Part shown: positions 50,885 through 59,325 of the stretch, in pieces
How the letters are laid out: every line of letters begins with the position of its first letter
Position numbering within the stretch: position 1 is the stretch's first letter
Assembly (NCBI GenBank): GCA_964596345.1
Contig: CAZQSZ010000003.1
Span: 186,001 to 250,000, forward strand
Origin: CADEDV01 sp964596345
GTDB lineage: Bacteria > Bacteroidota > Bacteroidia > Chitinophagales > Chitinophagaceae
Length of the DNA stretch: 64,000 nucleotides
Direction of reading: 5' to 3'
Program-made: the position numbers and the translations under genes
Notes under the pieces: generated by a model
Seen by the model: only the letters and a program-made list of their open reading frames with translations
Database searches by the model: none
What the model was told of the DNA's origin: nothing

Positions 50885-51904
50885 ATGAAACATATCAATT
50901 ACAAATTCTCAGGCTCATCTACTGATTTCTATTTTGCACACGGGATCGGTCACTTGAAAGCCATCGTGGATAAGAAGAATACGATCCTGGTCACGGATGA
51001 GAATGTTTTCAATGCACATACCCAACGTTTCAGGGGCTGGAATACGATCGTGTTGAAACCCGGTGAGGAATTCAAATTACAGGCTACGGTGGATGCAGTG
51101 ATCGAGCAACTGATCGCTATGCAGGCCGACCGCAAGACGACACTTGTCGGCGTGGGTGGCGGTGTGATCACGGATATCACCGGGTATGTGGCATCCGTGT
51201 ATATGCGGGGGATCGCATTTGGTTTCATTCCGACTTCCTTACTGGCATTGGTGGATGCCTCCATTGGTGGTAAGAACGGGATTGATGTGGGGGTATATAA
51301 GAATATGGTGGGGGTGATCCGGCAGCCGAAATTCATTTTGCAGGATATGGTTTTCCTCAACAGCCTGCCGCAGGCAGAATGGGAAAACGGGTTTGCCGAG
51401 ATCATCAAACATGCCTGTATCAAAGATGCAGCGATGTTCCGGGAGCTGGAAGCGAATTCACTTAAAACCTATCAAACCAAAAAGACAGCCATCTGTGAAC
51501 TGGTACAGCGCAATGCACAGATCAAAATAAAAGTGGTGCAGCAGGATGAATTTGAAAAAGGGGAAAGAAGGCTGCTGAATTTTGGGCACACACTCGGCCA
51601 TGCATTGGAAAACCAATACGAGTTATCCCATGGGCAGGCGGTGGCTATCGGTATGACCTATGCCTGTCATATTTCCGGACAGTTGAGTGGTTTCAGGCAA
51701 ACCGATAAAGTGGTGAAAGTATTGGAGCAATATAATTTGCCCACCTATGCTTCTTTCAATAAAACGAAAGTACTGGAAGTGCTGAAGATGGATAAGAAAC
51801 GGGAGCGAAAGGAAATGAATTATATTTTGCTGGAGAAAATCGGGAAAGGAGTGGTGAAGACTATCCCGATGGGGCAGCTGGAGAAAATTATTACAAATCT
51901 TTAA
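50885..51904 (+). CDS. aroB: 3-dehydroquinate synthase
   Basis: 339 aa NAD- and metal-dependent second enzyme of the shikimate pathway. Motifs: GGGVITDITGYVASVYMRGI, PTSLLALVDASIGGKNGIDVGVYKNMVG, and the metal-binding NFGHTLGHALE with HGQAVAIGM. Slightly shorter than E. coli AroB. Followed by aroA after 26 nt. Confidence 0.96.
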   Translation: MKHINYKFSGSSTDFYFAHGIGHLKAIVDKKNTILVTDENVFNAHTQRFRGWNTIVLKPGEEFKLQATVDAVIEQLIAMQADRKTTLVGVGGGVITDITGYVASVYMRGIAFGFIPTSLLALVDASIGGKNGIDVGVYKNMVGVIRQPKFILQDMVFLNSLPQAEWENGFAEIIKHACIKDAAMFRELEANSLKTYQTKKTAICELVQRNAQIKIKVVQQDEFEKGERRLLNFGHTLGHALENQYELSHGQAVAIGMTYACHISGQLSGFRQTDKVVKVLEQYNLPTYASFNKTKVLEVLKMDKKRERKEMNYILLEKIGKGVVKTIPMGQLEKIITNL

Positions 51905-51930
51905 AATCATTTCCCTTCGGGGAATAGGGT

Positions 51931-53223
51931 ATGAACGTAACAATCAATCCGTCGCAATTAAGAGGAACCATACAGGCACCGGCTTCCAAGAGTTCTATGC
52001 AAAGGGCCTGTGCGGTAGCACTACTGGTAAAAGGAATTACAGAGTTGCACAATCCCGGTCATAGTAATGATGATAAAGCTGCACTGGATATTATTCAACG
52101 GCTGGGAGCAAAGGCAGTAATGGAGAATGGAGTATGGAAAATGGAAAGCGGGGGAGTTGACCCGGTTGATACAACGATCAATTGTGGTGAAAGCGGTTTA
52201 AGCATCCGGATGTTCACACCGCTTGCAGCGCTGAGTGATAAAGAAATTACGATCAACGGTTCGGGCAGCCTGCTAACAAGACCCATGGATTTCTTTGATA
52301 CCATTTTACCGAAGCTGAAGGTGAAAATAAAAAGCCAGCAAGGAAAACTTCCGCTGATCATACAAGGACCATTAGTACCAACTACTATAGAAGTGGATGG
52401 TTCATTGAGTTCTCAATTCCTTACCGGTTTGCTGATGGCCTATGCTGCTGCAGGAGCATCCAATGTTTCTATCAAAGTAAAGGACCTGAAAAGCAAACCT
52501 TATATCGATCTTACTTTATCGGTGATGCAATCATTTGGACTGAAAGTACCGGAGAACCGGAATTATGAAGAATTCTGGTTTGATGAATCGGCTCCTGCTC
52601 CTGAACTCCTGACTCACAACTACACTGTAGAAGGTGACTGGAGCGGTGGCGCATTCCTGCTCGTGGCGGGTGCCATTGCAGGACCTATTATGGTGAACGG
52701 GCTTGACTTAACTTCCACCCAGGCCGACAAAGCCATTGTAGATGCATTGATGGCGGCCAATGCCGGTATTGCTATTGAAGCCAAGGGGATCAGGATACAC
52801 CAGTCCGCCATGACCGGGTTTTATTTTGATGCTACGGATTGCCCGGACCTGTTTCCGCCGCTGGTCGCCTTAGCAGCTTATTGCAAAGGAAAGACAACGA
52901 TCAAAGGCGTATCCCGTTTAACACATAAAGAAAGCAACCGGGCAGTAACACTGCAGGATGAATTTGATAAAATGGGAGTGATCATTGACCTGGAAGGAGA
53001 CGATATGATCATCCACGGAACGGCAAAAGTGAAAGGTGCTGATGTACATTCTCATCACGACCACCGGATAGCAATGGCCTGTGCTGTGGCAGGATTAAGA
53101 GCCGATAGTGAAATGCTGATCGAAGAAGCGCAGGCGGTGAGTAAATCTTACCCTGATTTCTATAATGACCTGAAATCTCTCGGCGCATCTGTATCTTTAC
53201 CGTATCAACATTTCAACTTATAA
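51931..53223 (+). CDS. aroA: 3-phosphoshikimate 1-carboxyvinyltransferase (EPSP synthase)
   Basis: 430 aa. Transfers enolpyruvyl from PEP to shikimate-3-phosphate. Motifs: ASKSSMQRACAVALL (PEP/S3P-binding Lys-Ser-Ser), CGESGLSIRMFTPLA, SSQFLTGLLMA, and HKESNRAVTLQDEFDKMG, then HHDHRIAMACAVAGL. The first loop has KSSMQR rather than the common KSxTNR. Two nt upstream of aroC. Confidence 0.95.
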   Translation: MNVTINPSQLRGTIQAPASKSSMQRACAVALLVKGITELHNPGHSNDDKAALDIIQRLGAKAVMENGVWKMESGGVDPVDTTINCGESGLSIRMFTPLAALSDKEITINGSGSLLTRPMDFFDTILPKLKVKIKSQQGKLPLIIQGPLVPTTIEVDGSLSSQFLTGLLMAYAAAGASNVSIKVKDLKSKPYIDLTLSVMQSFGLKVPENRNYEEFWFDESAPAPELLTHNYTVEGDWSGGAFLLVAGAIAGPIMVNGLDLTSTQADKAIVDALMAANAGIAIEAKGIRIHQSAMTGFYFDATDCPDLFPPLVALAAYCKGKTTIKGVSRLTHKESNRAVTLQDEFDKMGVIIDLEGDDMIIHGTAKVKGADVHSHHDHRIAMACAVAGLRADSEMLIEEAQAVSKSYPDFYNDLKSLGASVSLPYQHFNL

Positions 53224-53225
53224 CC

Positions 53226-54221
53226 TTGAACTCATTCGGCCGCATCTTCCGGGTACACATCTTTGGTGAATCGCATGGCGAATCCGTGGGGATTGTTATT
53301 GACGGATGCCCGGCCGGTTTATCCTTATCCGAAGAGGACCTGCTGGCTGACCTGGAGAGAAGAAAAGGCGGCAAACAAAAAGGTACCACACCCCGGCAGG
53401 AAGCGGATTATCCTTTTTTCAAAAGTGGTTTGTTCAATGGTAAAACAACCGGGGCACCGATAACGATCCTGTTTGAAAACAATAATACCCGCAGTGAAGA
53501 TTATAATAAACAAAGAAGTATTCCCCGGCCCGGGCATGCTGATTGGGTGGCGCACCAAAAATATGGCGGCCATGAAGACTACCGCGGCGGTGGTCATTTC
53601 AGTGCAAGATTGACAACAGGGTTGGTGGCTGCCGGTGCTATCGCCAAAAAATTAATGCAGGGGATCACTATTCATGCCGCTGTAACAGCAATAGGAGGAG
53701 AGGCTGACCTGGAGAAAGGATTACAAAAAGCCATTGATGCAAAAGATTCGGTAGGTGGTTTGGTGGAATGCCGTGTCAATGGATTACCGGTTGGTTTAGG
53801 GGAACCTTTTTTTGATTCCGTGGAATCACAAATAGCCCATATTGCTTTCGCCATTCCTGCTGTAAAAGGGATTGAATTCGGAGCCGGTTTTGCAGCCGCC
53901 AGCATGTTTGGCTCACAGCATAATGATGCCATTGAAAATATGGAGGGCAAAACAAGAACCAATCATGCCGGTGGTGTGGTCGGTGGTATCAGCAACGGGA
54001 ATGAATTGGTATTCCGGATAGCTATCAAACCAACCGCTTCCACACCCAAAGAACAAAACAGCCTGAATTGGGAGACGGGCCAGGCCGAGATTTTTTCAGT
54101 GAAAGGCCGTCATGATCTTTGCGTGGCCTTACGGGCACCTGTAATTTTAGAAGCTGCTGCAGCCGTAACCTTACTCGACTTTCTTTTATTGGAACAACAA
54201 ATTAAACGGGTCGTTTCCTGA
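53226..54221 (+). CDS. aroC: Chorismate synthase
   Basis: 331 aa FMN-dependent last step to chorismate. Motifs: FGRIFRVHIFGESHGESVGIVIDG at the start, RPGHADWVAHQKYGGHEDYRGGGHFSARLTTGLVAAGA, and FGAGFAAASMFGSQHND. The start is TTG at 53226, 2 nt after the aroA stop, which fixes the full conserved N-terminus. A little shorter than most AroC because the C-terminal tail is trimmed. Confidence 0.95.
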   Translation: MNSFGRIFRVHIFGESHGESVGIVIDGCPAGLSLSEEDLLADLERRKGGKQKGTTPRQEADYPFFKSGLFNGKTTGAPITILFENNNTRSEDYNKQRSIPRPGHADWVAHQKYGGHEDYRGGGHFSARLTTGLVAAGAIAKKLMQGITIHAAVTAIGGEADLEKGLQKAIDAKDSVGGLVECRVNGLPVGLGEPFFDSVESQIAHIAFAIPAVKGIEFGAGFAAASMFGSQHNDAIENMEGKTRTNHAGGVVGGISNGNELVFRIAIKPTASTPKEQNSLNWETGQAEIFSVKGRHDLCVALRAPVILEAAAAVTLLDFLLLEQQIKRVVS

Positions 54222-54245
54222 CCTTATTGAAATCATCTGACGATT

Positions 54246-54545
54246 ATGCCAATCATCTATCATGTAACTACAGCTGCGGACTGGAATGCAGCAAAACAAA
54301 ACGGTTTTTACGAAGCTCCTTCTTTACAGGATGAAGGATTTATTCATTGCTCCCAGGATCACCAGGTAGCTGCAGTGCTGGAAAGATATTATGCCGGTAA
54401 AACCGGTCTCGTAAAACTAGTTATTGATACGGATAAGCTTACGAGTAAGTATGTATTCGACTGGTCACCTTCCACACAGGATACGTTTCCGCATGTGTAT
54501 GGGACCATCAATACCGATGCAGTGACGGAAGTGATTTCTTTATAG
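54246..54545 (+). CDS. DUF952 domain protein
   Basis: 99 aa. IIYHVTTAADWNAAKQNGFYEAPSLQDEGFIHCS matches DUF952, with FPHVYG near the C-terminus. A small cytosolic protein distantly similar to ADP-ribosyltransferase-like folds; role unknown. 24 nt after aroC, so probably on the same transcript. Its end overlaps the convergent membrane protein gene by 6 nt. Confidence 0.85.
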   Translation: MPIIYHVTTAADWNAAKQNGFYEAPSLQDEGFIHCSQDHQVAAVLERYYAGKTGLVKLVIDTDKLTSKYVFDWSPSTQDTFPHVYGTINTDAVTEVISL

Positions 54546-55220
54546 CCCGTTTTTCTTCCGGTAGTTCACAATCCCTGTTATATAAGTAATGATCAGCGGC
54601 AGAATAAAAATATAGGAGATAGTGGTTATGATTAGAAGAACCACATAGGCGTTATCATTAGCTGTTTTCTCCCGTACACCACCCATGATCTCAAATACAG
54701 CTCTTTCGAGGTTCAGCAAACTAAGTACATTAATAATAAGACAGACCGGGAGTAATGTCACTGCAGTAACAATATAGCCCGGGAAATCACAGTACCGCTT
54801 CATGAACTGAAAGAGCAGCGCCAATCTCCAGGAGGCCACTATAGCGAGGAACCAAACATTGATCCGGGCTGCTGTGGCAAGCGGGAAAAATCGTTCGACC
54901 GGGATCGCATATAACAATGCAGGAAAAGAAGTCAGGCTTATAAAAGTAACCACGGTGAAATATTTCCAATTTTGAACTTTGAAAGGAAGAATGATCAGCC
55001 AGACAAAGGCAGACAAGCAAAAAATATAAATGACTGAGCCGAGTCCCATGTGTTGTAAAGTGCTGGCCCCCGGATCATCCCAATAGCGACCTATCCCTAC
55101 CAGCCAGGTACCTGCCAGCCCCGCTACAAAATGGGCTTTAGTAAACCCGAGCATTTCTTCTTTGCTGATCCGGAAACTAAGCAAACGGAGAATAGTATGT
55201 ATCATACTCATGATGTTCAC
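54540..55220 (-). CDS. Integral membrane protein of unknown function
   Basis: 226 aa with about six membrane helices (for example GSVIYIFCLSAFVWLIILPF, ALLYAIPVERFFPLAT, INVWFLAIVASWRLALLF, VVLLIITTISYIFILPLIITYI). No motif recognised. Start is uncertain: GTG at 55220 or ATG at 55211 or 55205. The 218-bp gap upstream, shared with the divergent L,D-transpeptidase gene, holds no other gene that I see. Confidence 0.65.
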   Translation of the reverse strand: MNIMSMIHTILRLLSFRISKEEMLGFTKAHFVAGLAGTWLVGIGRYWDDPGASTLQHMGLGSVIYIFCLSAFVWLIILPFKVQNWKYFTVVTFISLTSFPALLYAIPVERFFPLATAARINVWFLAIVASWRLALLFQFMKRYCDFPGYIVTAVTLLPVCLIINVLSLLNLERAVFEIMGGVREKTANDNAYVVLLIITTISYIFILPLIITYITGIVNYRKKNGL

Positions 55221-55438
55221 TACAGGTTTTTTAAATTAATTACCGGCCATTTCATCTTCTGCCGGTTCGGGACTAATTTTTCTCTGCAGTTATTATACCA
55301 GCAGGAGCCATAGAAAAAATGATACAGATCCGAAGGTAAATACTGAAAGGATTTCCTATTTTGTCTGGCATAACCGGTTAGATCAGTCCGTGAAAATTAG
55401 TGTAAATTCGGTTATTACCATTATACCATTGTTTCCTT

Positions 55439-57175
55439 ATGCACAAAAAGAACACTCCGTATTCCTGCCTTCCTTTACTGATGTTACTATTGCTGTTATC
55501 GGCCTGCGGCAGTACCAAGCACCCGCCGGGCAGCGATATTGCCAGTACGCCGGAGCAACTGGAAGAGAAAGTAACCGGTAATATCCGGCAATTGCTGGAC
55601 TATGCAGCCGCTAACGAAGGCCGCCTGAATGATTCTGTTCCTTTATTTAACGCCGGCCTGGTAAAACAAGTGTATGAGAAGAACCAGTTTGCTGCTTTAT
55701 GGAGCAGTAAAGAGCAATGGAATGCACAGGGAGATTCACTGCTGCAACTGGTTGGCAAAGCAAAATTCTATGGGTTATTCCCCAGCCACTATTATTTTAC
55801 TATTCTTGATTCAATCCACCAGCAATTTTTGCAGGACAGTCTTTCCAAATCAGCAAGAAGGGATGCTGCTTTATGGTCAACAGCAGATGTGTTGCTGACC
55901 AATGCTTTCTTTCATATCATCAAAGATGTGAAACTGGGCCGTCTTCCCAATGATAGTATTTCATTACGAAAGGATACCATACTGGCTGATCAATTTTACC
56001 TGCAACAACTGGAAATTTTTCAAAAGGAAAATTCTCTATCCTCCATTTTGGCAGCGCTGGAACCGCAACATGAAGGATACCGTTTATTGAAAGCCGGGAT
56101 TCCGCAATTCCTGGACAGCGCAGATTATAAACCATATACGAAACTACCTTCTTCTAAAGATCCCGGCTTCAAAGCATTGCTGCAAAAAAGACTGGTGGAG
56201 GGAGGTTATCTTTCCAATGACAGCACAGCGGCTGATTCACTGGAACTGGCCGAAGCCGTAAAGAAATTTCAAAAGCAGAAAAATATTACCGTTGACGGCA
56301 GAGCAGGAGAGGGTACAATACGAATGCTGAACACTTCTGATGAAGACAAGTTTTACAGTATTGCCATTACTATGGACCGGTATAAAATGCTTCCGTCAAC
56401 CATGCCCGAACGTTATATCTGGGTCAACCTGCCTTCTTTCTCCATGAAAGTGCAGGAGAAGGATTCGGTAAAACTCGTTTCCCGGATCATTTGCGGTAAA
56501 GCGATCACCCGAACCCCTGTGTTAAATAGTGCCGTATCGGAGATCATCACCTACCCGCAATGGACCGTTCCCACCAGCATTATCGTGAAAGAAATATTGC
56601 CGGCTGTAAAACGAAATCCCGGTTACCTGGCCAAAAAGGGGTTTAGCCTGGTAGATAAGAACGGGGAGGAAGTGGATCCTTATACGGTCGACTGGTCAAA
56701 ATATTCAAAAGGCATTCCTTACCGGGTGGTGCAGGGCAGCGGGGATGCCAATGCCCTGGGAGTACTGAAGTTCAATTTCCCCAATAAATATGCGGTTTAC
56801 CTGCACGATACCAACCAGCGGTCTTTATTCGGGCAAGTGGTCCGGACATTCAGCCACGGTTGTGTCCGGGTGCAGGAATGGCAAAAACTGGCTGATTATA
56901 TAATCCGGAAGGACCGGGTGGAAGTGGGTGGTAAGGTAGCCCTCCTCGATTCGATGGGGGTATGGCTGAAAAGAAAAGAAAAACACAGTATCCCCATCAG
57001 GAACAGGCTGCCTGTTTACATCCGCTATTTCACCTGTGAAGGGAGATCCGGCGGAATTGCCTTTTATGATGATATATATGGGGAGGACAAAATGCTCCGG
57101 CAAAGGTATTTTGCAGCTGGTCCGGGGATAGCCGGTAAAACAGCAGGGATTGCTGAAAAAAAAGTGCTCCAATAG
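55439..57175 (+). CDS. L,D-transpeptidase (YcbB/LdtD-like) lipoprotein
   Basis: 578 aa. Lipoprotein signal with lipobox LSAC (near residue 23). A large N-terminal scaffold domain, a peptidoglycan-binding domain (LAEAVKKFQKQKNITVDGRAGEGTIRMLN, about 275-305), then the YkuD catalytic domain (about 325-500) with YAVYLHDTNQRSLFG and the active-site SHGCVRVQ (Cys). Forms 3-3 crosslinks in peptidoglycan or attaches proteins to it. Normal size for the family. A near -7 box (TACCATTG) lies just before the ATG. Confidence 0.92.
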   Translation: MHKKNTPYSCLPLLMLLLLLSACGSTKHPPGSDIASTPEQLEEKVTGNIRQLLDYAAANEGRLNDSVPLFNAGLVKQVYEKNQFAALWSSKEQWNAQGDSLLQLVGKAKFYGLFPSHYYFTILDSIHQQFLQDSLSKSARRDAALWSTADVLLTNAFFHIIKDVKLGRLPNDSISLRKDTILADQFYLQQLEIFQKENSLSSILAALEPQHEGYRLLKAGIPQFLDSADYKPYTKLPSSKDPGFKALLQKRLVEGGYLSNDSTAADSLELAEAVKKFQKQKNITVDGRAGEGTIRMLNTSDEDKFYSIAITMDRYKMLPSTMPERYIWVNLPSFSMKVQEKDSVKLVSRIICGKAITRTPVLNSAVSEIITYPQWTVPTSIIVKEILPAVKRNPGYLAKKGFSLVDKNGEEVDPYTVDWSKYSKGIPYRVVQGSGDANALGVLKFNFPNKYAVYLHDTNQRSLFGQVVRTFSHGCVRVQEWQKLADYIIRKDRVEVGGKVALLDSMGVWLKRKEKHSIPIRNRLPVYIRYFTCEGRSGGIAFYDDIYGEDKMLRQRYFAAGPGIAGKTAGIAEKKVLQ

Positions 57176-57223
57176 GGTGGATATGAAGCAAATAATTTAT
57201 TTTAGGGAATAGAACATACCCGT

Positions 57224-57231
57224 TATTTTTG
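57224..57231 (+). promoter_or_regulatory. -7 promoter element of the OmpA-like gene
   Basis: TATTTTTG, 27 nt before the ATG at 57259; it lies inside the longer frame and supports the downstream start. Confidence 0.5.
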
Positions 57232-57258
57232 CTCAGTTTAAAACCAAACTATCTCTTT

Positions 57259-58602
57259 ATGAAGAAGATACTAGCTGTATGCCTTGCTATATACCTGATG
57301 GCACCTGCTACTAACGCACAGGATGATGAGATCAGACAACCTGCTATTGGTATCAGTTTTTTCCTGAACGACTTTCAGACGGCCCAAAAAATCCGTACTA
57401 CTTCCCTGGCCCAGGTCTTCAGGGACAAGGGATGGGCAAAATTCCGTGAAATGTCTCCCGGTCTTTCTTTACATTATTTCAAAGGGTTAAGAAAGCATAT
57501 CGACTTTGCGGCCTCATTGGGCGGTTCTTTTGTACGTTATCCTTTCCCTAATAAACCGGCTTTTACCAATGACAGGTTCTTAATGGAAGCAAATGCTGCC
57601 GTCAACCTGAAAATGGTTTCTGAGAAATACTGGTTGCAGCCGTATATCATCGCTGGTATTGGAGGTCATATGTATGGTAAATACTGGGGAGCTTTTATGC
57701 CGCTTGGATTGGGTATGAAAGTGAATTTTTATGATGAAGCACACCTTTTCATTACGTCCCAGTACCGGGTGCCGGTTACCAGCGAAACATCTAACTATCA
57801 TTTTCAAAACAGCATAGGTATTGCTGGTTCTATTGGTAAAAAGAAAGAGCCTAAGGTAATTCCTCCTCCACCACCGCCTCCGCCTGCTGATACAGACGGT
57901 GATGGTATCATTGATAATGAAGATAAATGTCCAACTGTGAAAGGATTGGCGAAATATCAGGGTTGCCCGATTCCTGATACGGATAAAGATGGCATCAATG
58001 ATGAAGAAGATAAATGCCCGACTGTTCCCGGTCTTGCTAAATACCAGGGATGCCCGATTCCCGATACAGATAAAGATGGCATCAATGACGAAGAAGATAA
58101 ATGCCCGACAGTTCCCGGTGTGGCCCGTTACCAGGGTTGCCCTGTTCCGGATGGTGATAAAGATGGTGTAAACGATGAAGAAGATAAATGCCCCACATTA
58201 GCCGGTCCTGCTGAAAACCAGGGTTGCCCTGTTATCTCCGAGGAAGTGAAGAAGAAAGTGGATGTGGCAGCAAACAGTATCCTTTTTGTTACAGGCAGTG
58301 CCAAACTTCAGTCCAAATCCTTCAAAGGTCTGAACGAAGTCGTGAAGATCATGAAGGAAAATCCTGAAATGAAACTGGCTATCGACGGCCATACGGATAA
58401 TGTAGGTAAAGATGAACTGAACCAGAAGCTGAGCGACAACCGTGCTGCTGCCGTAAGAACTTATCTTGTCAGCAAAGGTGTTGACGAAAGCCGCATCACT
58501 TCTGCCGGTCATGGTGAAACGATGCCGATCGCTGATAACAAAACAGCTGCCGGCCGTACCAAGAACCGCAGGGTGGAACTGAAACTGAGCTATTTCCAAT
58601 AA
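57259..58602 (+). CDS. OmpA-family outer-membrane protein with thrombospondin type 3 repeats
   Basis: 447 aa from the ATG at 57259 with signal peptide MKKILAVCLAIYLMAPATNA. Residues about 25-195 are a beta-barrel-like domain. A Pro-rich linker (IPPPPPPPPAD) leads to four TSP3-type repeats (DTDKDGINDEEDKCPTVPG, calcium-binding Asp ladders), then an OmpA C-terminal peptidoglycan-binding domain (ILFVTGSAKLQSKSFKGL, IDGHTDNVGKDELNQKLSDNRAAAV). A structural link between outer membrane and cell wall. Confidence 0.93.
   Translation: MKKILAVCLAIYLMAPATNAQDDEIRQPAIGISFFLNDFQTAQKIRTTSLAQVFRDKGWAKFREMSPGLSLHYFKGLRKHIDFAASLGGSFVRYPFPNKPAFTNDRFLMEANAAVNLKMVSEKYWLQPYIIAGIGGHMYGKYWGAFMPLGLGMKVNFYDEAHLFITSQYRVPVTSETSNYHFQNSIGIAGSIGKKKEPKVIPPPPPPPPADTDGDGIIDNEDKCPTVKGLAKYQGCPIPDTDKDGINDEEDKCPTVPGLAKYQGCPIPDTDKDGINDEEDKCPTVPGVARYQGCPVPDGDKDGVNDEEDKCPTLAGPAENQGCPVISEEVKKKVDVAANSILFVTGSAKLQSKSFKGLNEVVKIMKENPEMKLAIDGHTDNVGKDELNQKLSDNRAAAVRTYLVSKGVDESRITSAGHGETMPIADNKTAAGRTKNRRVELKLSYFQ
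57889..58233 (+). repeat. Tandem 87-bp repeats coding for TSP3 units
   Basis: Four copies of a 29-residue unit, PDTDKDGINDEEDKCP followed by TVPGLAKYQGCPI; copies 2 and 3 are nearly identical in DNA, so the array could vary in copy number. Confidence 0.75.
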
Positions 58603-58619
58603 GCCAATTGCTTACTAAT

Positions 58620-58657
58620 AAAAAGTCCTCTCAGCATTTAGTGAGAGGACTTTTTTT
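58620..58657 (+). terminator. Terminator of the OmpA-like gene
   Basis: AGTCCTCTCA / TGAGAGGACT with an 8-nt loop and T7. Confidence 0.9.
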
Positions 58658-58672
58658 ATAGTAATACTGAAC

Positions 58673-59215
58673 TCAGAATTTTACATATTTTTCAACCAGT
58701 TGCCGGTCGATTCCCTTTTGGATGGCTTTTTTTGCTTGTCCCCGTAATATGAATTCAAAAATGCTCCGCCATCCAGGCAGGTTACTTTCACTGATCGCAA
58801 ACAGCCAGGCAAGTGCCAGGCCGTCTTTGGGGAAGCCGTTGCGTTTACAAAGTCCGTCATTTGCTAAACCATAGGCGATCTGCAATGACTGTTCAAAACC
58901 CCGGCTGGCTGGTCTTATCTCCACGTTAAACCTGCATGTCTTCCCGCTGCGGTTGCGAAACAGGTGATTGATCATCGGTGCTGCTGTAGCGGACTGGCCG
59001 GGTTGCAGGGTGTGTATCACTTTATCCAACTGCACCTGCACTTCGCCTTCCAGGCAATCAAATTTTTCACTGTAGGTCTTATGGTAATGAAGACCTACGC
59101 CACCGCCATTGGCAAGTTCCACTTCAACAAGTGTATATTCTCCATGGCTATCGGAAGCGGTTTTTAAAAAGGTGACACTGTCTTTCTGAATGGGGTTGTA
59201 AATTTTTCTTTCCAT
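58673..59215 (-). CDS. Cupin-domain protein
   Basis: 180 aa from the ATG at 59215 (a TTG lies 21 nt upstream in frame). Single cupin with GGVGLHYHKTYSEKFDCLEGEVQVQLD (motif 1, metal His/Glu) and AAPMINHLFRNRSG (motif 2, His). The C-terminal 75 residues add helices with LPGWRSIFEFILRGQAKKAIQKG. Enzymatic activity not predictable. Between the OmpA-like gene and pbp1A. Confidence 0.8.
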   Translation of the reverse strand: MERKIYNPIQKDSVTFLKTASDSHGEYTLVEVELANGGGVGLHYHKTYSEKFDCLEGEVQVQLDKVIHTLQPGQSATAAPMINHLFRNRSGKTCRFNVEIRPASRGFEQSLQIAYGLANDGLCKRNGFPKDGLALAWLFAISESNLPGWRSIFEFILRGQAKKAIQKGIDRQLVEKYVKF

Positions 59216-59282
59216 GCTGCATATATACGTTGACAAGAAAGCATACAGATTCTATAAAAGTAAAAAACAACCAGGTACAAAA

Positions 59283-59305
59283 AAACCTGCTTATGAAGCA
59301 GGTTT
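59283..59305 (-). terminator. Terminator of the PBP1A gene
   Basis: AAACCTGCTT / AAGCAGGTTT with a 3-nt loop; on the minus strand it runs into a T-run (T7). Confidence 0.8.
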
Positions 59306-59325
59306 GTAAAACGGTATCCAGTTCC

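Noticed and set aside
57889..58233. Non-coding tandem array
   Set aside because: The 87-bp units are fully in frame and encode TSP3 calcium-binding repeats.
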